Source: Achromobacter piechaudii NBRC 102461
Lineage (GTDB): Bacteria; Pseudomonadota; Gammaproteobacteria; Burkholderiales; Burkholderiaceae_B
Assembly (NCBI RefSeq): GCF_001571245.1
Contig: NZ_BCTK01000006.1
Span: 620,001-684,000, forward strand
Length of the DNA: 64,000 nucleotides
Direction of reading: 5' to 3'
Shown here: positions 43,601-51,665 of the stretch, piece by piece
Numbering within the stretch: position 1 is the stretch's first letter
How the letters are laid out: each line of letters opens with the position of its first letter
Notes under the pieces: generated by a model
The model's database searches: none
What the model was told of the DNA's origin: nothing
The model's input: only the letters and a program-made list of their open reading frames with translations
Translations under genes and position numbers: made by a program

Positions 43601-46600
43601 TCAATGTGGCGCTGGGCACGGGGGCGTCCAACGCCTTGTTCGATGTGGGTGGCGATCTTGCCCTGGCCGGCACGCTGAACGTCAGCGACCAGGGCGGCTT
43701 TGGCGCGGGCGTGTATCGCCTGTTCGATTATGGCGGCGCGCTGACCTCCAATACGCTGGCCGTCGGCACCACGCCCGCGGGCGTCGCCGCCAATGACCTG
43801 CGTCTGCAATCCGCCGTCAGCGGTCAGATCAACCTGGTGTCCACCGCTGGCGCGACGCTCAGTTTCTGGGACGGCGGCAACGCCGCAGGGCGTGATAACG
43901 GCATCATCGATGGCGGTTCGGGCACGTGGCGCAGCGACGGCCTGAACTGGACCACGGCGGACGGCTTGATCAATGGCCGCTTCCAGCCCAACCCAACCTA
44001 CGCCGTGTTCCAGGGGCCGGCGGGCACCGTGTCGGTCGATACGTCGGCGGGCAGCGTGGGCGTGACGGGCATGCAGATCGCCACCAACGGCTACCGTATC
44101 GAGGGCGGTTCGATCGCGCTGTCGGGCGGCGCGGAAAGCGTGGTGCGCGTGGGCGCCGGCAATCCGGCCGACGCCGCCATCACCGGCACCATCGCATCCA
44201 TCCTGACCGGCGCGAGCAAGCTGGTGAAGTCCGACGCCGGCACGCTGGTGCTGGCGGGCATCAACAATTACGTGGGCGGCACCGAAGTGCGCGGAGGCAC
44301 CTTGTCGGTGTCGTCCGACGCCAACCTGGGCGCGGCGGCGGGCGGCGTGACGCTGAACGGCGGCGCGCTTGCGACCACGTCCAGCTTCGACTCCACGCGC
44401 GCCGTCACGCTGACGCAGACGGCCGACATCAACGTCGCGGCGGGCACCACGCTGGGCTTGCAAGGCGCAGTCGGCGGCGTGGGTAATCTGCAAAAGCTGG
44501 GCGCGGGCACGTTGACGCTGACCGGCGCCAACAGCTATGGCAACACGCAAGTGCTGGCCGGCACGCTGGTGGGCAATGCGGGTTCGATCAGCGGAGACCT
44601 GTTGAACAACGCCTCCGTGGTGTTCAACCAGGCCACCGATGCAACTTACGCGGGCTTTGTGTCGGGCACGGGCGCGCTGGTCAAGCAAGGTGCGGGCGTG
44701 CTGACGCTGACCGGTGTCAACGGGCAGGACTGGCGCATCGACGCGGGCACGCTCGCCGCCAGCGCGACCCGCTACACCGCCAACACCACCATCGGTGCGG
44801 GCGCGCAACTGCGCCTGGACCAGACCAGCAGCACGTCGTTTGACGGCGTGCTGGCGGGCGCGGGGCAATTCACCAAGAGCGGTCCGGGCATGCTGCAACT
44901 GCTGGCCGACAACAGCGGCTTTACCGGCCAGACGCAGGTGCAAGCCGGCACCTTGTGGGTGTCGGACAAGCTGGGCGGCACGACCTCGGTAACGGGTGGC
45001 CGCCTGCATAACGAAGGCATCGTAGGTGGCAACGTTGCGGTCAGCGGCGCGGGCATCGTGTCGGGCGCGGGTCGCATCGACGGCAACGCGACGTTCACGG
45101 GCGGCGCGCTGGAAGGCGTGCAAGGGCAGACGCTGACCATCGGCGGCGAACTGTCGCTGTCGAGCGCCAGCCGCATCGATGCGGAACTGGGCCACGCGCC
45201 CAGCAACGCGCTGTTCAATGTGGGCGGCAACCTGACGCTGGCCGGCACGCTGAACGTGACGGATCAAGGCGGCTTTGGCGCGGGTATCTATCGTTTGTTC
45301 GACTACGGCGGCGCGCTGGTCAATAACGGTTTGACCGTGGGCACGACGCCCGCAGGCGTCGATGCGGGTTCGTTAACCGTGCAGACGGCAGTTGGCGGAC
45401 AGGTGAACCTGGCGTCAACCAGCGGCGCCACCTTGAGCTTCTGGGATGGCGGCAACAGCGCTCGCCACGACAACGGCGCCATCGACGGCGGCGCGGGAAC
45501 GTGGCGCGCCGACGGCCGCAACTGGGCCAACACCGACGGTACGCTCAACGGCGTGTTCCAACCCAATCCGACCTTTGCGGTATTCCAGGGGCAAGCCGGC
45601 ACGGTCACGGTGGACGCATCGGCAGGCGCGATCGGCATCACCGGCATGCAGATCGCCACCGATGGCTACCGCATCCAGGGCGACGACATCGCGCTGCAAG
45701 GCGCGGGCGGTGTGAGCATCATCCGCGTGGGCGCGGGGTCCGCGGCCAGCGCAGGCGTGACGGGCACCATCGCCGCCAAGCTGACCGGCGCCAGCAAGCT
45801 GGCCAAGGCGGACTACGGCACGTTGATCCTGACCGGAAACAACACCTACAGCGGCGGCACGGACGTGCGCCTGGGGACCTTGTCGGTGTCGCAGGACGCC
45901 AACCTGGGCGCGTCGGCGGGCGCGTTGAGCCTGAGCGGCGGCGTGCTGGCTACCACCGCCAGCTTCACCGCGAATCGCAACGTGACGCTGGCGCAGGCCA
46001 GCGGCATCGACGTGGCGTCGGGTACGACGCTGGGCCTGTCCGGCCCCATCGACGGCAACGGCGATCTGACCAAGACCGGCGCGGGCACGCTGTCGGTAGC
46101 GGGCGATGGCAGCGCCTACACCGGCACCACGCGAGTGCAGGCCGGTGTGCTGAACCTGGCGTCCAGCGGCAAGCTGGGCGGGGTGCTGACACTTGCCAGC
46201 GGCACGCTGCTGCAAGGCGCGGGCCAGGTCGGCGCGACCACGCTGCAAAGCGGCGCCGTGCTGGCGCCGGGCAACGCCAGCGGCACGCTGAAAGTGGCGG
46301 GCGACCTGACGTTCCTGCCGGGGTCGATCTATGAGGTGGCCGCCGATCCGGCATCGTCCGCCAGCGCGCGCGTGGCGGTCAGCGGCGCGGCAAACCTGGG
46401 CGGCTCCGTTGTACACGTCGGGCCGGAAGGCGGCTTCGAAAGCACGCGTCAATACACGATCCTGACGGCGGGCGCGGTCAACGGCCGGTTCAATGCCGTC
46501 TCGTCCAACTACGCCTACCTGGACCCGGCGCTGCGCTACGGCGCGCAGGAAGTCACGCTGCAACTGGCACGCAAGCAGGTGTCGGTGGACCCGTCCACGC

Positions 46601-47760
46601 CCACCCGCCCGATCGCTTTCGCGGACGCGGCGCGCACCAGCAACCAACGCGCCGTCGCCAACGCGCTGGACAGCCTGCCCTCGGGCAATGCGCTGCATGA
46701 ATACATCCTGACCTTGCCGGCCGGCGCGCCGCCTGCCGCCTTCAACAGCCTGTCCGGCGAAGCGCACGCCAGCGTCGCGTCCAGCCTGATGAGTGCCAGC
46801 AGCACCCCCCGCACGCTGCCCTTGTCGCATCTGCGCGCGAACCTGAACTCGGGCATGCGTCCCGGCGCGCCGACGGCGCAGGCGGGCGGCATGCTGTCCG
46901 CATCCGCCTTGCCGTCTTCCAACGCGCAACCCGCGTGGGCCGAACTGGTGGGCAACTGGCAAACGCAGAACGCCACCGACAACAGCGCGCAGGTACGTCA
47001 GCACACGGGAGGCGTCTTCGCGGGCGCGGATCATGCGGTAGGCAACGGCTGGCGCATCGGCGCAGCGGTCGGCTACACCGACAGCAAGATCACCGTGGAC
47101 GACCGGGCTTCGAAGGCGGACGTGTCCGGCTACAGCGCGGCCATCTATGGCGGCAAGTCGTTCGAGGCGGGCGCGGGCAAGCTGAACCTGTTGGTCGGCA
47201 CGTCCTACACCTGGCACGACGTCAGCAGCGAGCGCTACGCCAACGTTGCCGGCGCATCGCAGAAGCTGACCGCCGACTACGGCGCCAGCACCACGCAGCT
47301 GTTCACCGAACTGGGCTACGCCATGCCCCTGTCGGACCGCAGCACGCTGGAGCCTTTTGTCGGGCTGGCCTGGAGCGACCTGCGCACGCGCGCGTTCTCG
47401 GAATCGGGCGGCTCGGCGGCGCTACGCGGCCAAAGCAACAGCGATCAGCAGACCTCCAGCACGCTGGGTGTGCGGGCACGCACCGACTTCACGCTGGCCG
47501 GGGCCGAAGCTCGCTTGCAAGCCACGCTGGGCTGGCGCCATGCGTATGGCGATGTGCTGCCGCAATCGACCATGGCCTTCGATGGCGGTCAGGCGTTCAC
47601 GGTCTCGGGCGCGCCCATTGCCCGCAACGCGGCACTGGCGGAGCTGGGCGCGGAAGTCGCGGTGTCGCGCAACGCATCGCTGGCGCTGAACTACAGCGGC
47701 CAGTACGGCGGCGGCAATCGTGAACACGCCGGGTCTTTGAATGTGCGCTGGCGCTATTGA
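40693..47760 (+). CDS. giant type Va autotransporter with glycine-rich head and autotransporter-associated beta-strand repeats
   Basis: 2,355-residue outer-membrane autotransporter. Signal peptide at 1-36 (MRSPFAAYKLKRKPSYLALL, cut after TMA). Residues about 38-320 are extremely Gly-rich (GGxGG runs), followed by a beta-helix passenger built of autotransporter-associated repeats (GAGTLTLSGANTY-GGT, TLSVSxDANLG, LATTASF). Residues about 2080-2355 form the C-terminal 12-strand beta-barrel, starting QPAWAELVGNWQTQ and ending in the aromatic WRY. I see no Cys after the signal peptide, as usual for this secretion route. The passenger contains two near-complete long modules and a partial third. Probably an adhesin or biofilm factor; the c-di-GMP gene is convergent downstream. 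ATG at 40693 chosen over 40591 because of the ribosome site and signal peptide. Confidence 0.93.
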   Translation: MRSPFAAYKLKRKPSYLALLAASCLPLAGTPTMAASLLLGNGGNGGVSAMDPSSSAGGGGGIGGGGAGGGSAISGGAGGGLVQGGYGVIGINSAGASNSGTDGGAGGASGMLGGQAGVGGGGGAGGTPGATGVGGSGGAAMGGGGGFVVGNLGSSGGDGSPIVRIDGTSFSGMSGQGAQAASNGNITSSAVYDYVGVGGGGGGAGSSASGGNGADGTLFVSGTSLTVNRSLLLGGAGGGRGPGGIGGRGGDGTLTLSSATLSVADTLLVGGAGGGGALLSLPGGQGGDGTLNIRGYSTLSIGSGARLIVGGGTGGGTGVFNLGLGTADFAGGGAFTINENGTLNIGNETPGATTAGSIANLGVLVNDGRINFNQNSSVDPYYVLPGISGTGSVTVNSQSTTVLLGNSSYTGGTTVSGGTLQVGANGTSGSIAGDVVNNAWLSFRRSDTLDYAGAISGSGNVSWEGSGTLRLTGASNYAGNTYATRGVMEVTGAGARLGSATSWISIGSSADATFKLNGGAHLVSSDIEIGSMYRGTAIVSGQDTSWTSGYFYIGVGGSGELRLLDGAQLDATRSFVGTYSDGVALASGANTVWNSTTGILLGNTAGMRGTLNIQQGATVNTSRVEIGGMGGDLFLYGSDPNARSVLTTGPIILHAGTAMSTVNIDGGILRAAFAEADMFQGFAPSQVTLGSNGMYFDSNSFQTGIGTVLGGVGGLNKTGAGTLTLSGANTYAGGTGIQGGTLSVSSDANLGAANGALTFSGGTLATTASFDTNRNAVVTQASAINVAAGTQFGVNGMIIGTGALRKLGTGTLVLNGVNTPNWNVDAGKLVSDVFHFTANAAIGAAGTLSFTQTVDGDYAGQISGNGTFEKTGTGALSLNADSSSFTGTTRVPTGTLIVTNRLGGNVDLASGRLHVTGTLGGNAIIGNGAMLSGTGTIAQNATLTGATLQGAQGRKLQIGGDLMLDNASRVNVALGTGASNALFDVGGDLALAGTLNVSDQGGFGAGVYRLFDYGGALTSNTLAVGTTPAGVAANDLRLQSAVSGQINLVSTAGATLSFWDGGNAAGRDNGIIDGGSGTWRSDGLNWTTADGLINGRFQPNPTYAVFQGPAGTVSVDTSAGSVGVTGMQIATNGYRIEGGSIALSGGAESVVRVGAGNPADAAITGTIASILTGASKLVKSDAGTLVLAGINNYVGGTEVRGGTLSVSSDANLGAAAGGVTLNGGALATTSSFDSTRAVTLTQTADINVAAGTTLGLQGAVGGVGNLQKLGAGTLTLTGANSYGNTQVLAGTLVGNAGSISGDLLNNASVVFNQATDATYAGFVSGTGALVKQGAGVLTLTGVNGQDWRIDAGTLAASATRYTANTTIGAGAQLRLDQTSSTSFDGVLAGAGQFTKSGPGMLQLLADNSGFTGQTQVQAGTLWVSDKLGGTTSVTGGRLHNEGIVGGNVAVSGAGIVSGAGRIDGNATFTGGALEGVQGQTLTIGGELSLSSASRIDAELGHAPSNALFNVGGNLTLAGTLNVTDQGGFGAGIYRLFDYGGALVNNGLTVGTTPAGVDAGSLTVQTAVGGQVNLASTSGATLSFWDGGNSARHDNGAIDGGAGTWRADGRNWANTDGTLNGVFQPNPTFAVFQGQAGTVTVDASAGAIGITGMQIATDGYRIQGDDIALQGAGGVSIIRVGAGSAASAGVTGTIAAKLTGASKLAKADYGTLILTGNNTYSGGTDVRLGTLSVSQDANLGASAGALSLSGGVLATTASFTANRNVTLAQASGIDVASGTTLGLSGPIDGNGDLTKTGAGTLSVAGDGSAYTGTTRVQAGVLNLASSGKLGGVLTLASGTLLQGAGQVGATTLQSGAVLAPGNASGTLKVAGDLTFLPGSIYEVAADPASSASARVAVSGAANLGGSVVHVGPEGGFESTRQYTILTAGAVNGRFNAVSSNYAYLDPALRYGAQEVTLQLARKQVSVDPSTPTRPIAFADAARTSNQRAVANALDSLPSGNALHEYILTLPAGAPPAAFNSLSGEAHASVASSLMSASSTPRTLPLSHLRANLNSGMRPGAPTAQAGGMLSASALPSSNAQPAWAELVGNWQTQNATDNSAQVRQHTGGVFAGADHAVGNGWRIGAAVGYTDSKITVDDRASKADVSGYSAAIYGGKSFEAGAGKLNLLVGTSYTWHDVSSERYANVAGASQKLTADYGASTTQLFTELGYAMPLSDRSTLEPFVGLAWSDLRTRAFSESGGSAALRGQSNSDQQTSSTLGVRARTDFTLAGAEARLQATLGWRHAYGDVLPQSTMAFDGGQAFTVSGAPIARNAALAELGAEVAVSRNASLALNYSGQYGGGNREHAGSLNVRWRY
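42913..46200 (+). repeat. long tandem modules inside the autotransporter passenger
   Basis: The motif TLSVSxDANLG starts at 42913, 44299 and 45877, giving successive modules of 1386 bp and 1578 bp and a partial third. Within them, RLFDYGGAL and SFWDGGN recur exactly 1575 bp apart (43723/45298 and 43864/45439). The first module lacks about 64 codons (GNTQVLAGTLVGNAGSISGD and the following strands) present in the second. The size and partial identity indicate gene-internal duplication followed by drift. Confidence 0.85.
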
Positions 47761-47779
47761 TGGATGAGGTTGGGGGAAT

Positions 47780-47814
47780 CCGGCGTATCGGCTTGGCACA
47801 AGCCGCAACGCCGG
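47780..47814. terminator. two-tier hairpin between convergent autotransporter and c-di-GMP genes
   Basis: CCGGCG/CGCCGG encloses CGGCTTG/CAAGCCG with a symmetric 3-base internal loop and a 3-base apical loop. It lies 19 bases after the autotransporter stop and 2 bases before the opposing stop. No U-run, but position and strength fit a bidirectional terminator. Confidence 0.6.
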
Positions 47815-47816
47815 GT

Positions 47817-49997
47817 TCATCCCGGCTGCCGGGCAAGCCATTGCGAGAACACAGGGGCCGGCATCGGTGCGCCGAATAGAAATCCCTGCGCTTGCCGGCA
47901 AGCGTTTTCGATCAGGAAGCCGAGTTGATCATCGGTTTCTATGCCTTCGGCTATCACCTCCATCCCGAAGCTCTGACCCAGGTAGACGATGGCTCGAACC
48001 ACCGCGGCATCTTCCCGGTCGGTGAGGACGTCACGCATGAACGACTTGTCGATTTTCAGGCGGCTGACGGGGTAGCGCTTGAGCAGGCTCAACGAGGCAT
48101 AGCCCGTTCCGTAATCGTCGAACGCCAGACCCACTCCCGCATCCCGCAGGCCGTGCAACAACGCCAGCGTGGCGCTGTCGTTGCGCACCACGATGTTCTC
48201 GACGATTTCCAATTCCAGCGCGGCGGCGGGCGTGCCGGTCGAGGCCAGCACATCCTGCACCGTCGTAAGCAGGGTTCCAGCGTGAAACTGCGCCTCGAAA
48301 AGATTGACGCTGATCCGAAAGCCCGGAATTGCCGCGCGCCACGGCGCAGCGTCCTGGCATGCGCGCTGCAAGATCCATTCGCCCACTTTCGCGGCCGAGG
48401 GTTTGCCGCCCAGCACGTCGATGAACGACGCGGGCGTCAGCATCCCCCGCACGGGATGGTTCCATCGGATCAGCGCTTCCGCGCCTAACACCCGCCGATT
48501 GGCGGTGTAGACCTGCGGTTGATAATGCATTTCGAATTGGCCCGCTTCGAACGCGGATTTAAGCTCGCGCTCGAAGGTGCGCCGCGCCACGGCGACCTCT
48601 CGAATGGCGGGTGTGAATAACTCGTAGCGCCCTTTGCCCGCAGCTTTGGCCTTGTATAGCGCCAGGTCCGCCGCGCCCAGCAGGTCTTCGGGCACGCTGC
48701 CGTGTTGAGGCCCAAGCGCCACGCCCACGCTTACGCCGACCTCGATCAGATGGCCCAGATAGTCGTAGGGCGCGGAAAGCGAGGCGATCAATGCCTCGGC
48801 TGCGGCAATGGCCGCGCGGTTTTCAGCGCCTGGCAGCAGCACAACGAATTCATCGCCACCCAGCCGGCCGAGCATGATGGTCTGGTCGAACAGCGCGTCC
48901 AGCCGCGCCGCCAACTGCTTGAGTACCGCGTCGCCGGCGGAGTGGCCGAACGTGTCGTTGATTTCCTTGAAGCCATCCAGATCGAGCAGCAGGACGGTCA
49001 GCTGCTTTTCTTTCTTGAGCGCTTTGGTCAGGCACTCGCGCCACGCGCCCCGGTTGGGCAGGTCGGTCAACGGATCGCGCGTTGCCAGGCGATAGAGCCG
49101 GTCTTCGCTTTGGCGTCGTTCGGTGATGTCCCGGATGATCGCGCCGATGCCCGTCGTGCGGCCTTCCTGCCAGGTGGAAAATGAAATCTCGGCGGGAAAC
49201 TCGCTGCCGTCCTTGCGCTTGGCGGTGGTCGTGACCGTCTGGTTGGCGAACTCCATCTTTTGCCCGGTGCGCAGCCGCAGCAATTCTTCTGCATGCACCG
49301 CCTTCCAACTGAACGGCACGATGACCGAACTGGGCAGCTGCGCGATTTCCTCGGGCGTATAGCCGAACAGTTTTTCGGCGGCCGAATTCCAGAAGGTGAT
49401 GGCGCCATTGGCATCGGAACACACGATGGCGTCGGGCGACGTTGCCGCGATGTTTTCGAAGCGGGCCTGGCTGATGCTCTTTGCGTAGTCAAGACGGTGC
49501 AGCTCCATCCTGTCCATGACCAGCGCCGCCAGATCGGAGAGCAGATGGCGTTCGGCAGGCCCGAAGTCATCGCGCGGCTTGACGTCGATCAGGCATATCG
49601 TGCCCAGCTTTTCTCCGCCCGGCGCGACCAACGGGTGGCCCGCATAGAATCGGACGAAGGGCGCGCCCAGCACGACGGGGTTGTGGCGGAATCGTTCGTC
49701 CTTCAAGGCATCCGGGATCACGAAGATGCCTTCTCGATGCTGCAACGCGTGCGCGCAGAACGAAATTTCGCGCGGCGTTTCGCAGACGTCCAAACCTACC
49801 CGAGCCTTGAAGAACTGCCGGTCCGCGGTGACTAGTGATACCAGTGCGATGGGCACGTCAAAGAGGCGCGCGGCAAGCGCCGCCAGACGGTCGAAGTCGG
49901 CGCTGGGAGGGGTGTCCACCAGATGATAGGTTTCCAGCGCCTTCAATCTGGCCGCTTCGGCTACGTGTTCGCCTTCAGGTTCTGGCCGCTCCGGCAT
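47817..49997 (-). CDS. GAF-PAS-GGDEF-EAL cyclic-di-GMP turnover protein
   Basis: 726-residue cytoplasmic sensor enzyme; the ATG at 49997 has AAGGAG upstream. Domains: GAF at about 20-165, PAS at about 175-295 with PAC, GGDEF at about 305-460 (intact GGDEF at 380-384), EAL at about 475-720. The EAL site is complete: EAL at 507-509, NLFEAQ, ELEIVEN, DDYGTGY, KIDKSF, AEGIET and QGFLF. The inhibitory RxxD site expected nine to six residues before GGDEF reads DQTI, so no I-site product inhibition is expected. Both synthesis and hydrolysis of c-di-GMP are possible. No transmembrane segment; signal input must be soluble. Convergent with the autotransporter gene. Confidence 0.94.
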   Translation of the reverse strand: MPERPEPEGEHVAEAARLKALETYHLVDTPPSADFDRLAALAARLFDVPIALVSLVTADRQFFKARVGLDVCETPREISFCAHALQHREGIFVIPDALKDERFRHNPVVLGAPFVRFYAGHPLVAPGGEKLGTICLIDVKPRDDFGPAERHLLSDLAALVMDRMELHRLDYAKSISQARFENIAATSPDAIVCSDANGAITFWNSAAEKLFGYTPEEIAQLPSSVIVPFSWKAVHAEELLRLRTGQKMEFANQTVTTTAKRKDGSEFPAEISFSTWQEGRTTGIGAIIRDITERRQSEDRLYRLATRDPLTDLPNRGAWRECLTKALKKEKQLTVLLLDLDGFKEINDTFGHSAGDAVLKQLAARLDALFDQTIMLGRLGGDEFVVLLPGAENRAAIAAAEALIASLSAPYDYLGHLIEVGVSVGVALGPQHGSVPEDLLGAADLALYKAKAAGKGRYELFTPAIREVAVARRTFERELKSAFEAGQFEMHYQPQVYTANRRVLGAEALIRWNHPVRGMLTPASFIDVLGGKPSAAKVGEWILQRACQDAAPWRAAIPGFRISVNLFEAQFHAGTLLTTVQDVLASTGTPAAALELEIVENIVVRNDSATLALLHGLRDAGVGLAFDDYGTGYASLSLLKRYPVSRLKIDKSFMRDVLTDREDAAVVRAIVYLGQSFGMEVIAEGIETDDQLGFLIENACRQAQGFLFGAPMPAPVFSQWLARQPG

Positions 49998-50247
49998 TCC
50001 CGTCTCCTTGCTCCGTGACCCGCCAGGCACTACATGCGTCGCCTGTCGCGTTGCGTGGCGGCCTTTGTGCAAGGGCCGTCTCGCTTATGGATTCAGCTGT
50101 CAGCAAACCGCATGCCTGAGTCTCAACGCGGAGTCTGCGTGCGCGTCGAATCGCTGCGCTTTTAAGGCGTTCGACGGCATTTTTGCTTTATGGTGTGGCG
50201 GCTTGCCTTTGAACGTCGGCAGCGCCAGCCAGTGAGGAATTCCATCC

Positions 50248-51138
50248 ATGAGTACCGCAACAGATATCGCCATTGTGGGTCCGGGCGCCATCGGCACCAC
50301 GGTTGCTGCCGCACTGCACGCGGCCGGACGGTCTGCGCTGTTGTGCGGCCGCACGCCGCGCGAGCAGTTGACGCTGCAAGATGGCGATCGGCGCGTTGTC
50401 GTGCCGGGGCCGGTGCAGACGGATCCGAAGCGCATCGATCGCACAGTCGGCCTGGTCTTTCTTGCCGTCAAGGCGACGCAGACCGACACCGCATCGGAGT
50501 GGCTCGCGGCGCTGTGCCGCCCGGAGACGGTCGTGTGCGTGTTGCAGAACGGCGTCGAGCAGATAGAAGCGGTGGCGGCGCATGCGCCGCGTGCGCGGAT
50601 CATTCCCGCCGTCGTGTGGTTCCCGGCGCAGGCGCAGGCCGACGGCTCGGTACGCTTGCGAGGCGACGCGCGCCTGAGCCTGCCGGACACGCCGGCCTCG
50701 CGCGTGGTGGCAGAGGCGCTTGCAGGATCGCAGTGCGCCGTAGAAATCACGGCGGACTTCCTCTCTGTCGCATGGCGCAAGCTGTTGCAGAACGCAGTGG
50801 CTGGCCTGATGGCGCTCACGCATCGCCGGGCCGGCATGTTTGCGCGGCCCGACATCGCCGAGTTGTCGCTGGCGTATCTGCAAGAATGCCTGGCCGTCGC
50901 GCGCGCGGAAGGGGCGCGGCTGGGCGACGAGACGCCGCAGGAAATCCTGGCCAAGTTTCAGGCGTCTCCCGCTGACTTGAGTTCGTCGATCCTGACGGAC
51001 CGCGAAGCCGGCCGGCCGCTTGAATGGAATATCCGGAATGGCGTCGTGTCGCGCCGCGCCCGCGCACACGGCATACCGACGCCGATCAGCGACATCGTCG
51101 TGACCTTGCTGGCTGCGGCAAGCGACGGGCCGGGGTGA
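50248..51138 (+). CDS. 2-dehydropantoate 2-reductase (ketopantoate reductase) family protein
   Basis: 296-residue NADPH-dependent reductase. Rossmann motif AIVGPGAIGTTVA at 8-20, FLAVKATQT, the catalytic Lys in WRKLLQNAVAGLMAL (about 180) and the Glu of GRPLEWN near 260, where PanE has its active Glu. It reduces ketopantoate or another 2-oxo acid. Slightly short of typical PanE by 5-10 residues, and unaccompanied by pan genes, so it may be one of the several PanE paralogues common in this group. No partner gene overlaps. Confidence 0.87.
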   Translation: MSTATDIAIVGPGAIGTTVAAALHAAGRSALLCGRTPREQLTLQDGDRRVVVPGPVQTDPKRIDRTVGLVFLAVKATQTDTASEWLAALCRPETVVCVLQNGVEQIEAVAAHAPRARIIPAVVWFPAQAQADGSVRLRGDARLSLPDTPASRVVAEALAGSQCAVEITADFLSVAWRKLLQNAVAGLMALTHRRAGMFARPDIAELSLAYLQECLAVARAEGARLGDETPQEILAKFQASPADLSSSILTDREAGRPLEWNIRNGVVSRRARAHGIPTPISDIVVTLLAAASDGPG

Positions 51139-51245
51139 TTCAAGGGCTTCGTCAAGAGGAACCGAGGCGGTAGCGGGGTCCGCATCAGTCTCGTTACCGC
51201 GTCCGGCGCGCGATAGTCGCAACGATCCAAAATCCCGGCAAAGCC

Positions 51246-51277
51246 GTCGCGGACCTGCACACAGGCAGGCCCGCGAC
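51246..51277. terminator. strong hairpin between convergent panE-like and sorB genes
   Basis: GTCGCGG-A-CCTGC pairs with GCAGG-C-CCGCGAC around a 6-base loop: 12 pairs with one internal mismatch. It lies between the stops at 51138 (plus) and 51289 (minus). No U-tract; candidate bidirectional terminator. Confidence 0.5.
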
Positions 51278-51288
51278 CGCAAGCATCG

Positions 51289-51663
51289 CTAACGCACCGC
51301 GCCCGACACGTACTTCGCCAACGCCTGCACCTGCTCATCGCTTAATGCCTCGAACGCGGGCATGACGCCGATGCCGTTGCGCACGGCCTGCGCCACGCGG
51401 TTCTCGTCGGGTTTCAGTTCATCCAGGTTGGGGCCGATGGTGCCGGTCGAACCCGCGTCGGCGAGGGTGTGGCAGATGACGCAGGCGGGCGTCGTGCCTT
51501 TCAGGAACAGCGCGCGGCCGGCCTCGGCGTCGGCAGAGTCGGCCGCGCAGGCAAGGGCGCTTGCCAGCGACAGCACCGCCGCCACGGAGAGGTTGAGGCT
51601 GCACCGCACCATGCGGCGCGGCCCGGCGAACCACGACGTACAGGTTTGCATCGATACCGCCAT
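51289..51663 (-). CDS. sorB: c-type cytochrome subunit of sulfite dehydrogenase (SorB-like)
   Basis: 124-residue class I c-type cytochrome with N-terminal signal sequence (hydrophobic 22-40, ending ACA). Haem motif CVICH at 61-65 and the axial Met101 in GVMPAF. It directly follows the sulfite-oxidase-like gene with a 2-base gap. SorB accepts electrons from the molybdenum subunit and passes them to the respiratory chain in the periplasm. The start is uncertain: the ATGs at codons 1, 5 and 18 all precede the hydrophobic segment, and codon 18 (51612) would give a more usual signal peptide. Confidence 0.88.
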   Translation of the reverse strand: MAVSMQTCTSWFAGPRRMVRCSLNLSVAAVLSLASALACAADSADAEAGRALFLKGTTPACVICHTLADAGSTGTIGPNLDELKPDENRVAQAVRNGIGVMPAFEALSDEQVQALAKYVSGAVR

Positions 51664-51665
51664 GG

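Noticed and set aside
42325..45267. 980-codon open frame antisense to the autotransporter
   Set aside because: It has no recognisable motifs, is rich in Arg, His and Gln as expected for the reverse frame of Gly/Thr/Asn-rich coding DNA, and follows the codon phase of the sense gene. A GC-rich shadow.
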